From assembly GCF_025698545.1 (NCBI RefSeq), contig NC_068567.1, forward strand, positions 57,975,371-58,039,370: a stretch of DNA of 64,000 nt. The letters run 5' to 3'. This document shows, in pieces, positions 24,301-38,077 of the stretch. Position numbers and translations under genes: made by a program. The DNA comes from Gossypium raimondii. Its lineage: Eukaryota; Streptophyta; Magnoliopsida; Malvales; Malvaceae. The first letter of the stretch is position 1, and every line of letters begins with the position of its first letter. The notes beneath the pieces are model-generated. The model saw only the letters and a program-made list of their open reading frames with translations, was not told where the DNA came from and searched no databases.

Positions 24301-27300
24301 GTAGGATCAACAACTCCATTTTCTCTTCCACGGCCAGAGACCTCTGAAACCATAAAGAAATTTGTGGCCTTGAATACAAGTCAACTACTTGTGTCTCATC
24401 AAAAGGTAGCAGAAATTTAAACTTTATATGCCAATGGAAAGGTCATAAGTCTCATCAAAAGATAGCATAAATTTAAACACTACATGCCACAACTTAGAAA
24501 GTTCCAACATACTGATAAAAACAGGCAGTTCCGGCATAAGTATGTTTCAAGGAGTCACCAATTCCTAGTAGTGATAATGTGGTTATAGGAAGATAAGGTC
24601 AACTATTTACATATGCTAACATCTGCATAAAGCAATTAGCAGTAGATCAATCAATCATGAGTATATACCTGCAAATTCAGCCATCAAGAAGTCTAATTCA
24701 CCATTTGTTTTCCTGTCATTATTAGCATGTAACAGAGGTAGTATGCTTTCACGTCTCTCTGATCCTGGCAGGTGGCGTACATACTCCAATTGATCAGAGA
24801 TATGTCTAGAAGGAGGTTCATTTGCCAATAGGCTAAGCAGAGGCCGAACTTGCTGTGCCTGGGTAGTTACTGAAGTGGGAAATCCATTTGATATACCTTC
24901 TATCAATTTGGGAGGTCTATCTGTAGATGTCCTGCTTGCAGAGGTACTTGTCCTCTGGTGTCTGAAGTCAAGTTCTGCTCTAGCAGAATCCAGTTTCCAC
25001 CGGTCTGAATTTTCTCGATCTCTGGAAATAGTTGAAGCTTCCTTGGTGGCAAGGTTAGAAAGTTTTTCCAGGGACGTCAGTTCTGCCAATTTAGAACCAA
25101 CTGAAACATCCAATACTCCATTGCTAAATTGAGGTTTGTTGCTGTCAATAGCAAGATAACGTGAATCAGGCAGGTTGGCATCTGACCTCTGAGAAAGTGA
25201 AGTTGAAGCCCGAGAAGGTTCTTGTGGAACAGTTGGAAAGGAATGGTCAATTATTCCATGCCTAACTTTGAGATCAGATTGATCAGTTAGAGAGAGTGGA
25301 GTGTCATTCTGAGCAAACAGAGGATGACTGGAATCTAATGGACCAGAACGTTTCCGTTGAGCAGAACCATCTACTGCAAATCCACCCCCAACAGATATGG
25401 TAGCAAGTCGAGTTGCCTCATTTAAACTATAAAGAGTATTAATAAGCCTCAGCAATATCCCATTCTTAGCAGCTATCTGACAGAAATCATTCCTTGGGGT
25501 AGATCGCTGAAGCTTGAAGACCTGCCACATGCCATCAATTGCTAGGTGAACCATTTCCCTGTGTAAGAAGAGGCTAATGAGTTTTTTTAAGGCATAGAAA
25601 GCAAAATACACTAGAGCATTTAAAACATAATATTCCAAAATGAGAAGAGGTAGAAGAACCAAATAGGCGATTGTGCATCAATGAAGTCAACTATAATTTT
25701 GATCGCTTGATTATAGAGCTTTCCAAAATAGTATACTGTCACAAGTCTTGCATTAAAAAGCATAGCAACTATAGCCTCATTCAAATACACACGAACCTGT
25801 ACTTTGCATAATCAGCCTCTAAGAAACCAACTAAAACAGGGATTCCACGGCAAGCTATGAACATTTGCAAAGTCAAGGAGCTATAAAAGGAAATGAACAT
25901 GGTCAGTACTAGCCTTTTCCATCAATTAAAAGCAATATTAAACAATTGAATTAATGAGAGGAGAGAATTCAACACCTTGATAGACAAAGCTGCTGTAAGA
26001 AACAAGCTGCTTCCATCCGAATTTCCCGAGGACGATCAGGCCCCGCAAAACTCATTACAAAAGGGATCTATAATATAACTTGAAGTGAATAAAACTGCTT
26101 AAATACTACAATATCCACTTTAATAGTCCCTCCACTTTCTCTTTTTATTTGAAAAGATCAAAGAAGTAACATACAAATACACAGACAGAATCATGCGTAC
26201 GTATGAAAACTTCTATTCACATGAACTAGCACTTACAAATCCCACAAGGCAAGCATTCTCCTGGAAATCAGTGTTGTCTTTTACAATCTGATTAATAAGT
26301 TGAAGCACATAACATATAACCTGCAATTGGAATAAAGATTAACCTCATTAGTTGGTCTTCACCAAGCTAATAACCAAGTTGGAAACTATCTAAGAGAATT
26401 TTACCCCTTTTCCATCTAGGAAAGAGGTTCCTTTTTTTCTTTTTTTTCCTTTTTTTTTTTTTCTGGTTGGGGATGGGGTATGGGAGAGGGAGCCTGATAG
26501 CTGACATACACGAGTTCTTGGGACATCAAGCAAGTCCATTAGAGGCAGCAAACCATGCTGGCTAACAAAAGCAACTTTTTGCTCAGGACGCAAGTGGAAA
26601 ATCGCAATGAGTTTCTGACAGGCAGTCACAATTGCATCCTCTGGTTCCTCTGGTCTTAGCGAGCTAAGTAATCTGCTAAACTCAACAGCCTGTAGTGCAA
26701 AGTGAAAATAAAATAAATGCCTTTTTAAATCTCTCTGCTTCCAGAAACAACAATAACATGAGGAAGGTTCAAAATAAAAAATTCAACAGAAAGAAATCTG
26801 ATACATAGCAATACAGAGAGCAATGTGGATCAGATAAGGATTGGGAAAAAGTACAAATTGATTATTTTAGTTACTTGTATGACCATGTTTTGTCCTCATG
26901 ATATCAAAAATATATATTCAGTCATAAATCTTGAGGGGGGGATCCTAAAAGAATATCCTTAGCATTCACACAGCCCAGGAGTATCTGCAATGTGCAACTT
27001 TTAATAGGATTTATTAGAAGCATATGCAACCTGATGAAGGCTCTCATTGCTTGAGATGTCTACCAATGTTGCTTTGACTCTTCACTGTTTCTTGAATTAT
27101 CTGTGTCCAACGCATATATGGACTTGGGTACGGAGGAAGACCCCAAGGACCCTCCAAATACATGGAAAAACTTCAAAGAATTGAACATACCCATGCCAAA
27201 AACATTGCAGTATCAGACACTCCCAGTTTTGAATGAGTAACATAGATGCCTACTCTCCACAAGACTGGTGATTAATAAAAATTAAATAGGAAACTACCCA

Positions 27301-30300
27301 GGATCCAAAAACTAGATAGCAGTATGATTTATAATTTTCAATAGAAAGATCTTAAAATTTAAATTTACTAGATTGAAATTAACAGCAAGAGATATGGGTA
27401 ACACTCATTTATAATGGATGACTAAAATCAATTGGAAGAAAATTTATGACTCAAAATACTAAACAGTTACTTTAGAATAGAATAAATAGTAACTACTTCA
27501 AAGAAGGAATATGTAGGTTCAGAAAAGTAAGAGTGAACACATGCATAGGTTGAAAATCAAAATTGCAATATACAATGTAAAACTTAAATAATGTTGCTGT
27601 AAAAAAAAATTTGAAACTTAAATTATCAATGAAGATAAAATTGCAACTGTTAAAACAAGTAACTGCACATAATTTTTCTTTTTCTGGAAGAAGTAACTGC
27701 ACATGCTTAACGGTATAGACGATACTTTAAACCTACTAGAAACAAGCTCCAAAAGTAAGGATCCAAAACAACAATAGGCCTGAAAACCTCAACATACTTA
27801 AGGGTGGAGTGTATTGCATATCAAAAGAGGAAGCAAGGTTCAATTACAGAGAAAAGAAACCAAAGCAGCTTTTCGAAAGAAATGATAGGAACCTGTAGGG
27901 GAAATAGGTTGTCAGCGGGTAACTTCTCATCTCCAAAAACCTGACCACAGCAATACCATAAACAAGAGAAAACATAAAGCTCATGTGTGACAGTAGCGCA
28001 TAAACATCATACTCCTAGCACACCAATTTTAAACATACCAAACCATCGATGTCAATTACATCATCGTTCAAAACACCCATCATTACACGAAGCAGGTTAC
28101 CACCTCCATTTGACTGCCCCATTTGCTCTTCCATTTGTTTCTTAGCAATTGTATCCCTTAATTTCTTAGCTAGGTCATTCTTTCCAGTATCAGGCAGAGT
28201 AGCTTTGTTCACATTTGATGCAGCCGCAGATGTTGAAGCTTCAGCAGCACTTTCCACCAGGTTTTTATCAAATGGATGAAACAAGTCATCCAAGGAAGCA
28301 TCTCCAGGAGAATCGCTAAATCTACTTAACTCGTTACCAGTAGAGATCACTGAAGCTTTCACAGCCTTCAAAAATGGAATTAAAATTGTAAGATTCACTT
28401 TTACTTACATCAGGAAACAAAAAAGGTAAGAAAGATGAATGTTAAAATGATGACAAGCCGTGTACATGGAACAGTCAAACAGATAAGAGAATTTACAAAA
28501 GATGATCTTAGGCAACTAATATCTCAGTCCAGAGATTTTAGGGCTAGCAATAAAAATTTTTCATAGAGAAGAAAGGTAAAGGACCACAACACAAAAGAAA
28601 TTATAGCCATTATTATAAGTTCGATCTGAACTACAATGTTAAAACAGGCAAAAAGGTAATGAATGCATCTATTGATAGTTGCCTAACATCTTTAAAATCT
28701 CAAATAGCAGCTTATTAGCTCATTAAGCAGAACATGAGTGAAGAAGATATTTCATAGAGATAATTAGTTCATGATGTCATAGAAAACAAGATTGGTTGTT
28801 TCAGCCAATGCAAGTCGCACCTAAGCATCCACATGGAGACACACAAAGAAACGTCAGAGAAATGCATCATACAGAAACTTCAAGGTAAATAAATCTAAAT
28901 CATTTTAATCCACCAAATTAACTTTTTTTCAGAAACTAACAACATTCTATGAAACATTTACCTTTTGCAGACCAGCATCCTGAGTTATAGGTCCAAAGCC
29001 AAATGACGCATCCTCAATATCAATTGAACTTCCTTTGCCTCCATGTCCTTTTTCTGTATGTTTCCTTCTTGACTCAGGAGATCCAACATCACCATTTATC
29101 GTAACTTCATCTTGATTTGATGTATCATGAAGCTGGTCAGAAGCATGGGCAGCCACCACATTCTTAACAGATAGTCTACCAGAACTACTCTGTAATGATA
29201 AGCTTTCATGAATGGCTAAGGTTGGAACTTGATCTGATAGTAGATCATTGTCTAAATTATTTGCGGTTTCTTCAAGAACTCTTTCCTGATAAGCACTCTG
29301 CTGATGAGTGACTTCCGCCAATAAGAACTCTTTCCCGGAGCTCTGACAATCAGACATTACAAGCCATTAATGTGATAAAACCAGCATCCGCTAGCACCAG
29401 TCATTGGGAAAAACAAATAATTAGGCTTCAAACAACTTAAAATGTTTTGAATTTACTAATTTTCTTTAATAAATTATTTGTTGTTTGTAGCTTCCAACTT
29501 CAGCTAAGGTTTCTTTGCAAGAAAAGGCTCACGTTGAAAAGGTTCTCACTGTTTCAGATGCCTCCACTTTCTCTACAGGAAGACTCTCTCCAGCACTCTG
29601 ATTATCTCCACCAGAGCTTTCTGCATTTGCTGCAATGTCTTCAGATATGTTTCTGCCAAAGGAAATAGGAAAACAACCACAGTGTCAGTCATCATGATTC
29701 ATGAGATAACGCTGGAGTAAGTAAAACACAAATAGCATGGTTAAAAAAGTATTTAGTTGCCAATCCAGCAAATCAGCAAAAAAAAAAAATTACTGTCCAG
29801 CTGAAATACAGAAGTGAAGACACTATCTCAGAAAATGAAAAGATAGGAAGAATGTTTCAAATAATTATAGATAAAAATAAATAAGAGTTAAACTCGAGAG
29901 TTCAATCTATACATTTTCTAATAAAGAAATCCCCCTCCCCCCTTCCTGTTCTTTGGCTTCATTTTGAAGTCTATATATTACAAAAAAAGGAGTTAGAATA
30001 AGGTACAAAAAGATTCAGAAAATATTTAAGAAATGCTTGAATTCCGGAGAGAAAAGGATCAGGTAATAAGGTTACAATAAAAACCTTCATAAGCAGATGC
30101 GTCCCCATAATTTAGTATGAAAACTGAAAGATACAAGAAGCCTTTAAGTTATAGCCAGATGACAAAGCTAGAAAAGGCTAAAAACTTAAAATTTGTTGCA
30201 ACATGCAAAATTCTATTCACGTTCTAGGTGTCACAACAAAATATGCAACCCAAACAAATTAACTCAGACAGGACTAGGTAAAGAAAACAAGTTACATGAC

Positions 30301-33300
30301 ATGAAATAGAGCACATATATCTATATATTTACAATCTCATAAAGAAACCATTGGCCGATTTACTATTTGCATGATGTGGATATTTGTCAAACAAAAATCC
30401 TAAGCAAACAAATTGCCATGAAAAATAATGTAGTCAATTAGAACTCTGATTATTTGACCAGCCTAATGATTGTAGGTATCCAGGATAAGTGGGACCTTGT
30501 AGCACGTAACTTCATCAACACAACTGAAATCCCATGAAGATGATTTCCAAAACACATTAAATGCAGCACATTATCCTATATATACCTAATGGTTCCACCA
30601 TGACGCAGAGATGACTGCAATGCACGTTTGCAATTACATATCCAAGGGTGAGAAAGCAGTGTTTTTGCATCAGGCCTCTGTCTGGCATCCTGAAAATTCA
30701 ATGAAGTGTCACTAACAAAATAACAAATCATCAATGACTTCAAAGGGGTCAAATGAATATTAGTGGTGTTTTGATACAACAGTTTGAACTTAGCAACCAC
30801 CATTAACATGGATGACAAGAAATTTATGTCCAGTAGTTATCATCCAATCTACGGACCAAGATTGAAGGCCCTATATTCTTTTGGCTGCACAGCTGTCAAT
30901 TAGTCTATGACATTTAGCATGATATCTTATATTCCTTGGATTTTGTTGATTTCATTTCATCTTGAGGATGGCTGCCCACCAAAGATTTTATGTTTACAAT
31001 TATGTTTGCTTACTGCAGAACTTTCAGCCAGTTACTTTTTTCCTTCTTTTTGTTTAGAGAGAGAGAGAGAGAGATTGAAGTATCATATGAATCATTCTTA
31101 AGGAGACTAGTAACAAATATCTATTTTCTTTTGGTCTTAATAGATTTCACAGTTATAAGATCAACACATCTCACTCCCATTAGTAGTGATCTGTTCTTAG
31201 TGATAACTAATATTATTCTGTCTACTCAATTAAGCATGACTCGTGGATAACAAACTTTTGATAAGATGAAGTGATAGTTAAAATACAAAATTGGAACTTC
31301 ATTTTTCTTCAACTTACCTTCTTAAAGCATTGGCGCAGAAAGTCAGTAATGTCTGGAGATAAGCTGTCAGGTATTGGTGGATGCTCATCCTGAGAGTAAT
31401 ATTTTAAAAAAAAAAAAAAGTGGAATTTAAGGCATGATAAAAAGAAAGTGCTCGTTAAAGCATTCTTCAGCAGTCAAATGAGAATATGGAATGATTTAAT
31501 CAATAGGAAGGGAAAGAAAAATAGAAACTCAGATAGAAGAATTTACTCTTATCTTAAAGAAAGACTAAAAGAATTGTGGGGATATAAATGTCAGACAAAC
31601 CTGCACAATCCGAAAGAGAGCTGGCATAGGCTGCAAATCATAGTACGGAGGCACACATGTAAGCAGTTCGATCACAGTACATCCAACACTCCAAATGTCA
31701 GAAGCAGCACAAACCCCTGACATTTCAATCACCTGAAATATAAATCAACCTCCAATGTAAGGCTTCCATATACCTCAACTGCCGCACACGAGAACTTGGA
31801 GAAACAAATTTGACAATTAAAAGCCACACTCCAATCATTAGCAGGAGCCAAAGAACTACCTCTGGGGCCATCCAATATGGTGTTCCAACAACTGAGTGTG
31901 TGTTAACATCAGCCTCAGTTAGTTTTGTTGCAACACCAAAATCAGCAAGTTTCACAAGACCCTGAAAAGAGAAATTGAGGGTAAGTTGGGAAGAAACCAA
32001 GAGAGTCCATTCACCCTAAACAAAGACCATCAGATCTAAGTTGGAAACAAGTTTAGAAGGAAAAAAGAGCCCGGTGACTATAATGAACCCACACAAACAA
32101 GCAGGGACACTGAGGTTTGAGGCAATAAAATATGGCCACAGGTTCAGCAGCACACAGCATTCCACTTTAAAAATCCTTAAGCACTTTGCCGTCATTTATA
32201 TTAGCCGATTTCTCACTCACCACATGAGTTGCCAAAGTAGAAGGTAGTATATGAATTAAGTGGAGCAAATTCAATTAGTCACTAATGGCCCCATAAATAA
32301 GGAGGCCACATGGTATTGTTCTCATACAAATCTTTTCTTCCATGCTCAAATTTATAGAAAGAGAATCAATAAAAATAACTGATCAGAAATAGCAATAATA
32401 AAACTCTCCAAGGATAAGAGACAAAATAGCTATTAGGTTACCTCTTTAGTTGTCAAAATATTTGCACCCTTAATATCCCGATGGATAACACCCTGCTCAT
32501 GTAGATAAACCAAGCCTTCCAAAACCTGCTTAACAAGTAATTAGCATATCCAAATGATTTTAATAGGGAAATGAAGCAGTAAATTGCAGAAATACAAACA
32601 AACCTGAGAAATATAAACAGCCACCAATGATTCTGGAAAAGGCCCAAATTTATTTGGCTTGATAATGTTTGCAAGTGAACCATTCTCCACATACCTATTA
32701 AAATTAAAGCAATAACTGTAAGTTTCTAACAGCTGAGAACATGCAATCACAATGTAAGGTTTCTTACTCAAGAATTATATGCAGATGAGACTTTGTCTTT
32801 GATGATCCAAGATACTTCACAATATTTTTATGGTTCAAATTCTGCAAAGAAGCTCAAATGTTAATTAGCATCAATAAGACACTGACAAAACTCAGTACAT
32901 GTAATCCAACCAGCAGCAGACAACAATTACCACGAAGATGACCAGTAAACAACAAACAATGGACAAGGAAATTAAAAGGTATTGATAGTTGTAACACAGA
33001 GGGTTGGAAGTAGGACATCTTCGGTGCACATATGGCAAACCCATGCATCAAATAAGCAAGTGAGAATTTTGAAGTAGCATTATATCAAAAGTTCAAAAAG
33101 CACCAAAATAGACCCAAAAAGCAGTTAAAGGAGGGAGTTACCTTCAATAAATCAATCTCTTGCTGCAATATTAGCCCATTCCATGAACCAAGTGTATCCA
33201 AAAGAAAAAGGCAACTTGTCAGCCAAGCTAACACAAAAGAAACTGGAAATAGTAAATGCATGTTTTAGAATTAGCATTCTAAGGACCAAATATAAATTTT

Positions 33301-36300
33301 TATATTTATTTTCCATGTTTATCACCTAATTCTTCCAAAGTGTTGGACAAATATGTTAAATAGACCTACACTACTCGGACTATTCATTTTTCTTGAAGTA
33401 CCTATGTCCAAACTCATGTCCAACACATGAATATGCGGGTATGATCTCTAAATATCCTCAAAATACATGGAAGAACTTAGAAATCTAATCATACCCATGC
33501 CAGATGCATACCTGTATCTGACACTCACACCCAAATCCAAGTAACATAAGAAATAAACCACAATTAAGGCTTGGAATGATCAATGAGCTCTGAATAATAA
33601 CAATAACTGCAGCAGGTTACACAGCAACAAGGCAATTTTGTTGATAACAAGAAAACATGATAGGGACTAAATTTCTCAGAAAAGATATACAACAAAGAGT
33701 TTGCAAAGAAAAGTAATTTATTGAAGAAAATAATGCAAGAATCTTAAACATTTCTCTGTAAGCAGTCCCTATGAAGTAAACAACTCTCACAATACAAATA
33801 AACTAGAAATCTCAAGATGATCCTAAGTCTAGAACCCCTTGGTGTAACTATAGTTCGACAGCCTAAGGGATTTTGTTATTAGCAAGGAAAGAAAACTATA
33901 GTTTAGCCGCTAAATAAGAAAAAGATATTAGCTAAGGTGAATCATCTCACTATTCCAACCACAATCTTCTCCACTAGATTGAGGTTTCAAACAAATCCCA
34001 TACAAAAAATATTAGCTAGATTCTCCCAAATGCGCAAGTGATATTCTAAAATAGGTAGGTGGCACTATACCAGTGCACCCTCCCTAGAAAGGAAACTGAT
34101 CAACAAGAAGGTCATAGTCTTCCCAACTCGATTTCTCTATAGGGAGATGAAGCCATTGAACAAGTAACTCAAAAATGTAGGACCTCCAGAGTTCTGAAGC
34201 TAACAACGTGCCAATATACATTACGGTTCTACTACCATTTCCCAACTAACATTGATGGCTAGTAGAGAGGTTGTTGTGACTTTGAAATTTCCTCTAGTAA
34301 GACAGAGAAGTGACACATGAAAGATAGGATGGAGTTTAGATGACAAAAGTGATTACAATTCGTAAGCTAACTATGCAAACTCTAGAAGGATAGATTGGAT
34401 GGGAGATGAACTCAAGAATTTCGTTTACATGGAAAGAGGCGTCATCTAATTGGTTGGTTAGAACCCCCTATAGCTTATATAGCTTGTCATTGAGATGAAA
34501 ACTCATAAACATCTCATTCTAGTTTGCTTGAACTATGTTAAAGATGCCAACCATCTCATCCCCAGAACCAAATCTACCTTGTTAAGAGAGAATAGGTAGA
34601 AGTCTTGTGTGATGGTTAGGCTTGGCAATTGCTTGAAAAGATCTTCACAAATTTGATTACAACAAATAATTTCACCATTTCCAAGTTGTACATGACGAGA
34701 GATTTGTTGGAATGGAATTATGGGTTGAACCAGTGTCCACTACTACGATAACTTGAAGAAGTCAATTTTTCCCTCGAAGCTTCATTGTAGTTCCTAAAGT
34801 CTTGCCCAAGGTGGCTTGCAAGGAAATCTCAGCCATGTCCATCGTAGATGTCATACCTTCTTCAACATCTTCTGGCATCTCAACAGTGTTTTCTTCACTT
34901 TTTTCGATCTCCTTGAAAGAGAAACTCATGAAGTTGCATCGGTGTCCTAGAGCAAATCTTTCATTACACCAGAAACAAAGACCCTTGTTCAATTGATTCT
35001 GCCACTCAACTTTCCAAGATCACACTTGCAAGGGTTGAACTATAGCACGTGTGGTCTTTAAGTTGCCTTCGTAATCCGCTAGAACAACCAAGGGAGAAGA
35101 ATGGCTAGTATCTCATTGCTTTTTAAAAGTTTGGTTTAAGATTTAAGTATTTAGTATTGTCGTCAAAAAACGCTTTTGAGAAATAAAATGTGACATGATA
35201 TTGTGAAGTAAATATACATTTAAATAATGTTCGAATTCGTTAATATTATGATATTTTAGTAAGAATATAAAAAAATAATTTATTACAACTCATTATTAAT
35301 ATTTTGATATATGAAATATAAATTTTAAATATTTTTAATAAATTATTATTAATTATTTGTAAAATATAAAATAAATTTTAAACATTAAAAACATAACCAT
35401 TGCAAATTTAAATATATGATATCATACATTAGACTATAAATAAGGGTTAAAAATGTCATTTGACTTCAAAAGTGTTTTTCCCAAATGCAAAAGCTAAAAA
35501 AAAAAAAATTGCTTTTGAGTTCAAAAGTACTTTTTGACTTCAAAATTTTTTGTTTAGCATTGCTTATGGCTCCAAAAGCACTTTTAAGAAGCAATAAGAA
35601 GCAAAGCCAAAGTGTTACTGTGAGGCTGAAGAGCTCGATTAGTTTTGGGTTTGTGGGCTAGTTTGGCTCAATGTGGTCAAATTCGGCCCTATGTTGCTCC
35701 AGTTAGGGCTTAGCTTGGACTAAAGTTTAAGGGCCAAACTCATGGCTTTGTAGACTTTTCTAGGTTTGTCGATCCTAACATCAGCCTTTAGCTCCTCTTT
35801 TAAACCATTAAAAAACACACCCAATAGGTAATGATCTAGCAGGTTTGAGACTCGCGAAGGTCTCTTAGCAGATTCTTGTCTATATTCTTGGACAAACCTT
35901 GTCTATAGTATACTACAAAGATGTTTATCAATATTTTGGAACTTCGATAAACCATAGTTTTCTTGCAATGCTTTGACAAGCTCCTCCCAATAAAGTTGCT
36001 CCCAATTGATTCTAGAAAATAAGTCAAGGGCATCACCTTCAAGATACATAGAGGCAATATTGACTTTAAGTTCCTTCGGAGTTAGATAATATCAAAAATA
36101 TTTTTCCACTTTTTGGATCCATCCATGGGGATCATGATCATCATTTCTAGGAAATTCTACCTTCATTTGGGAGCACCATGACTGACCCCTCAACCACCAA
36201 GGATTATCCATGCCACTATCATTTGCTTCTAACCAAGCTAATCTTCCCTTCTCATGAGGTCCAAAAAATATTTCTTTAGCCTTTGCTTTGTTCAATATTC

Positions 36301-38077
36301 TGACATTGATTTCCATTGGAAAGGCTTCACTGGATTAGGTCTTAAGTGTTGCCACTTCTGCTACTACCAAGTCTATGAAGTTTAATTCGGAAGCGCCAAC
36401 AGTTAATTGTTGGGCAATGGAATCAAAATTTGAATTGGCTAAGGATTTAGTGTTTGCGTTGGTTAGATCTTTTTAGAGATTGGAAGATCCAATGTTCAAT
36501 GATGATAGATATGCTCTGATACCAAAATACAGGAGTTGGATTTAAAGATATACAGTAATGAGTTAGAAAAGGAAAGATATTTGTTGAAGAATATAATAAA
36601 AGAATCTTAAACATTATTCCTCCAATGTGCAACCCATATGGAGTGAACAACTCTCCCAATACAAATAAACTAATAATTGTAGGATGATCCTAAGTTTAGA
36701 ACCCCTTGGTGTATTTATAATCTAACAGCCTAAGGGACTATGCTATTTGCTAGGAAAGAAAACTATAGTTAAGCCACTGAATAAGGAGAGGCAAATATCA
36801 AAACTACAGTTAAGTCATTAACTATGGAGGAAATAGAGAAATGTGTTGCAATAGTAGAGAATCATCCCACTATTTCAGCCACAATCTTCTCCACAAGATC
36901 AAGGTTTAAGTCAAACCCCATGTAAGACGTTAGCTAGATTCTTCCCATATGTATGTGATCTTCTAAAATAGGTAAGCATAGGTGGCACCATATAAAAACA
37001 TTTGCAAGTACTCTAAAATCAATCAATAAATCCTCAGAAGAGGTTTAGGACAAATAAACTTCAAAATGGCAAGTCCTAAGTAGCTTGGATACAAAATGTG
37101 TAGCCCGTCAACATAAGTCAATTATAAATATAAGGGTAAGTATATTATGGATGCTTTATTATGAGAAAAGAAGCCCCTTATTGAAAGAAACTAAGAAACA
37201 TGTCAACCAACAAAAAGGCTCCATTTTCAAACAATCATTCATCTATCAAAACACCTAGAAAACATGGTATGATCTAAAAACAATCAAGAAGCAAAAAGTG
37301 ATTGAACCTTAATGTAATTTAGCATATGGAAACACAACTACTAATGAACTGCCCATATCTAGCAAGCCATCTTAGTGAAACTCCGTACCAATTTGAAATA
37401 TGTAAATTTAGAAACTCGAGCAAAATTAAAATATTAAAATCGAACCATTATAATATTGAGATCCTCCTGTGCAATGTTCTCCAAAGACACTTGTTTAATT
37501 GCAACAAAGTCTCCATTCTCCAAATCCAAACCTTTATAAACACGTCCATATGCACCTTTTCCTATTTCATCTCCAAGCATCTATACAAGAAAACAGAAGA
37601 CAACATAAATTTCAATCTACTTTATATGTTTCCCAGGTGTGTGCTCTATTCCTACATCAAATAATTAACCAGGGCAAATAGAAAAAAAAAAAAAAAACAC
37701 TTAAATTCAGCTTTCAATGAGAGCTCAAAAGCAACAAAAAAAAAGTAAAAAGAAAATGGGAAATTGGAAGTGTGTAATTCTTTCCTATATCCTTTTTTCC
37801 TTCCAATTTGTCATCAACTCGCTGGAATGAGGAGCATTTGACGAACAAAACCTTCACATCTTAATTTTCATTGCCATTTTACTCCTTTCATCAACTCAAT
37901 TTTATAACCGACCAAAGCCGTAATTAACAGAGAAAAAAAGAGATACGGAAATCAATAGGAAGGGTAAAAGAGTAGAAATTCGAGGAAAAATAGATCGAAT
38001 TATGGAAACGGACTTACGTATTTGTTGTCGAGAGTTTTAGATTTGTGGAAAGCGGAAGAAGCTGCTTGGCGAGACAT
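21360..38077 (-). CDS. MAP3Ke1-like: MAP3K-epsilon type protein kinase with ARM-like repeats, complete, 24 exons
   Basis: Exons (high to low): 38077-38018, 37580-37446, 33162-33142, 32841-32768, 32694-32604, 32525-32442, 31961-31860, 31732-31601, 31389-31318, 30689-30586, 29652-29533, 29340-28962, 28365-28039, 27940-27893, 26689-26510, 26320-26237, 26067-25976, 25880-25797, 25558-24669, 24343-23955, 23877-23743, 23008-22602, 22304-22190, 21536-21360. All join in phase, giving 1433 aa. The kinase domain spans about residues 20-275: P-loop GKGAYGRV (27-34), Lys49, HRD (142-144), DFG (162-164), APE (187-189). A long serine-rich linker and helical ARM-like repeats (about 584-1433) follow. The Arabidopsis relatives act at the plasma membrane in cell expansion and pollen development and resemble yeast Cdc7/Cdc15 kinases. 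The start [20 protein letters not shown] matches the family N-terminus. Intron 2 (33163-37445) carries transposons. Only the exon 11/12 junction was chosen by phase between two nearby AGs. Confidence 0.95.
27040..27245. repeat. Dispersed repeat in a kinase intron, copy 1
   Basis: The segment shares an ordered set of motifs with 33350-33550: GTCCAAC..., AAATACATGGAARAACTT, CATACCCATGCC and TATCAGACACTC followed by GAGTAACATAG. Both copies run in the same direction, both lie in introns of the kinase gene, and both are non-coding. A SINE is possible, but no A/B box or tail was established. Confidence 0.5.
33350..33550. repeat. Dispersed repeat in a kinase intron, copy 2
   Basis: Counterpart of the repeat at 27040-27245, with the same motif order ending GACACTCACACCCAAATCC then AAGTAACATAAG. 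It lies just left of the LTR retrotransposon in intron 2. Confidence 0.5.
33660..36996 (-). mobile_element. Truncated LTR retrotransposon inside intron 2 of the kinase gene
   Basis: Two diverged LTRs in the same orientation lie at about 33660-34072 and 36526-36996. They share GAATCTTAAACATT, CAATACAAATAAACTA, AGAACCCCTTGGTGTA and other blocks. Next to the right LTR is GCTCTGATACCA (36513-36524), the complement of TGGTATCAGAGC, a primer site for initiator tRNA-Met; so the element reads right to left. A purine tract (complement of CCCTCCCTAG, near 34078-34087) borders the other LTR. Inside are gag remnants at 36316-36092 ([20 protein letters not shown]) and, at 34992-34762, a [14 protein letters not shown] zinc-knuckle-like motif. 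Protease, reverse transcriptase and integrase are missing. A MITE-like insertion sits at 35103-35608. Exact ends and the target duplication are unresolved. Confidence 0.8.
35103..35608. mobile_element. Harbinger-related MITE nested in the intronic retrotransposon
   Basis: The left 200 bp align by eye with the left end of the Harbinger element at 47986: GTCGTCAAAAAACGCTTTTGA, then AATAAAATGT, ATTTAAATAATGTTC, TTAATATTATGATATTTTAG in the same order. The right end, GCAATAAGAAGCAAAGCC, is an inverted version of the Harbinger end sequence (14 of 18 positions against GGCTGTGTTCTTCATTGC). There is no coding capacity. A TAA/TTA duplication is not visible, so the ends may be eroded. Confidence 0.65.

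Noticed and set aside
37326..37681. Plus-strand open frames across kinase exon 2
   Set aside because: They are antisense shadows of the exon encoding the P-loop region on the minus strand.
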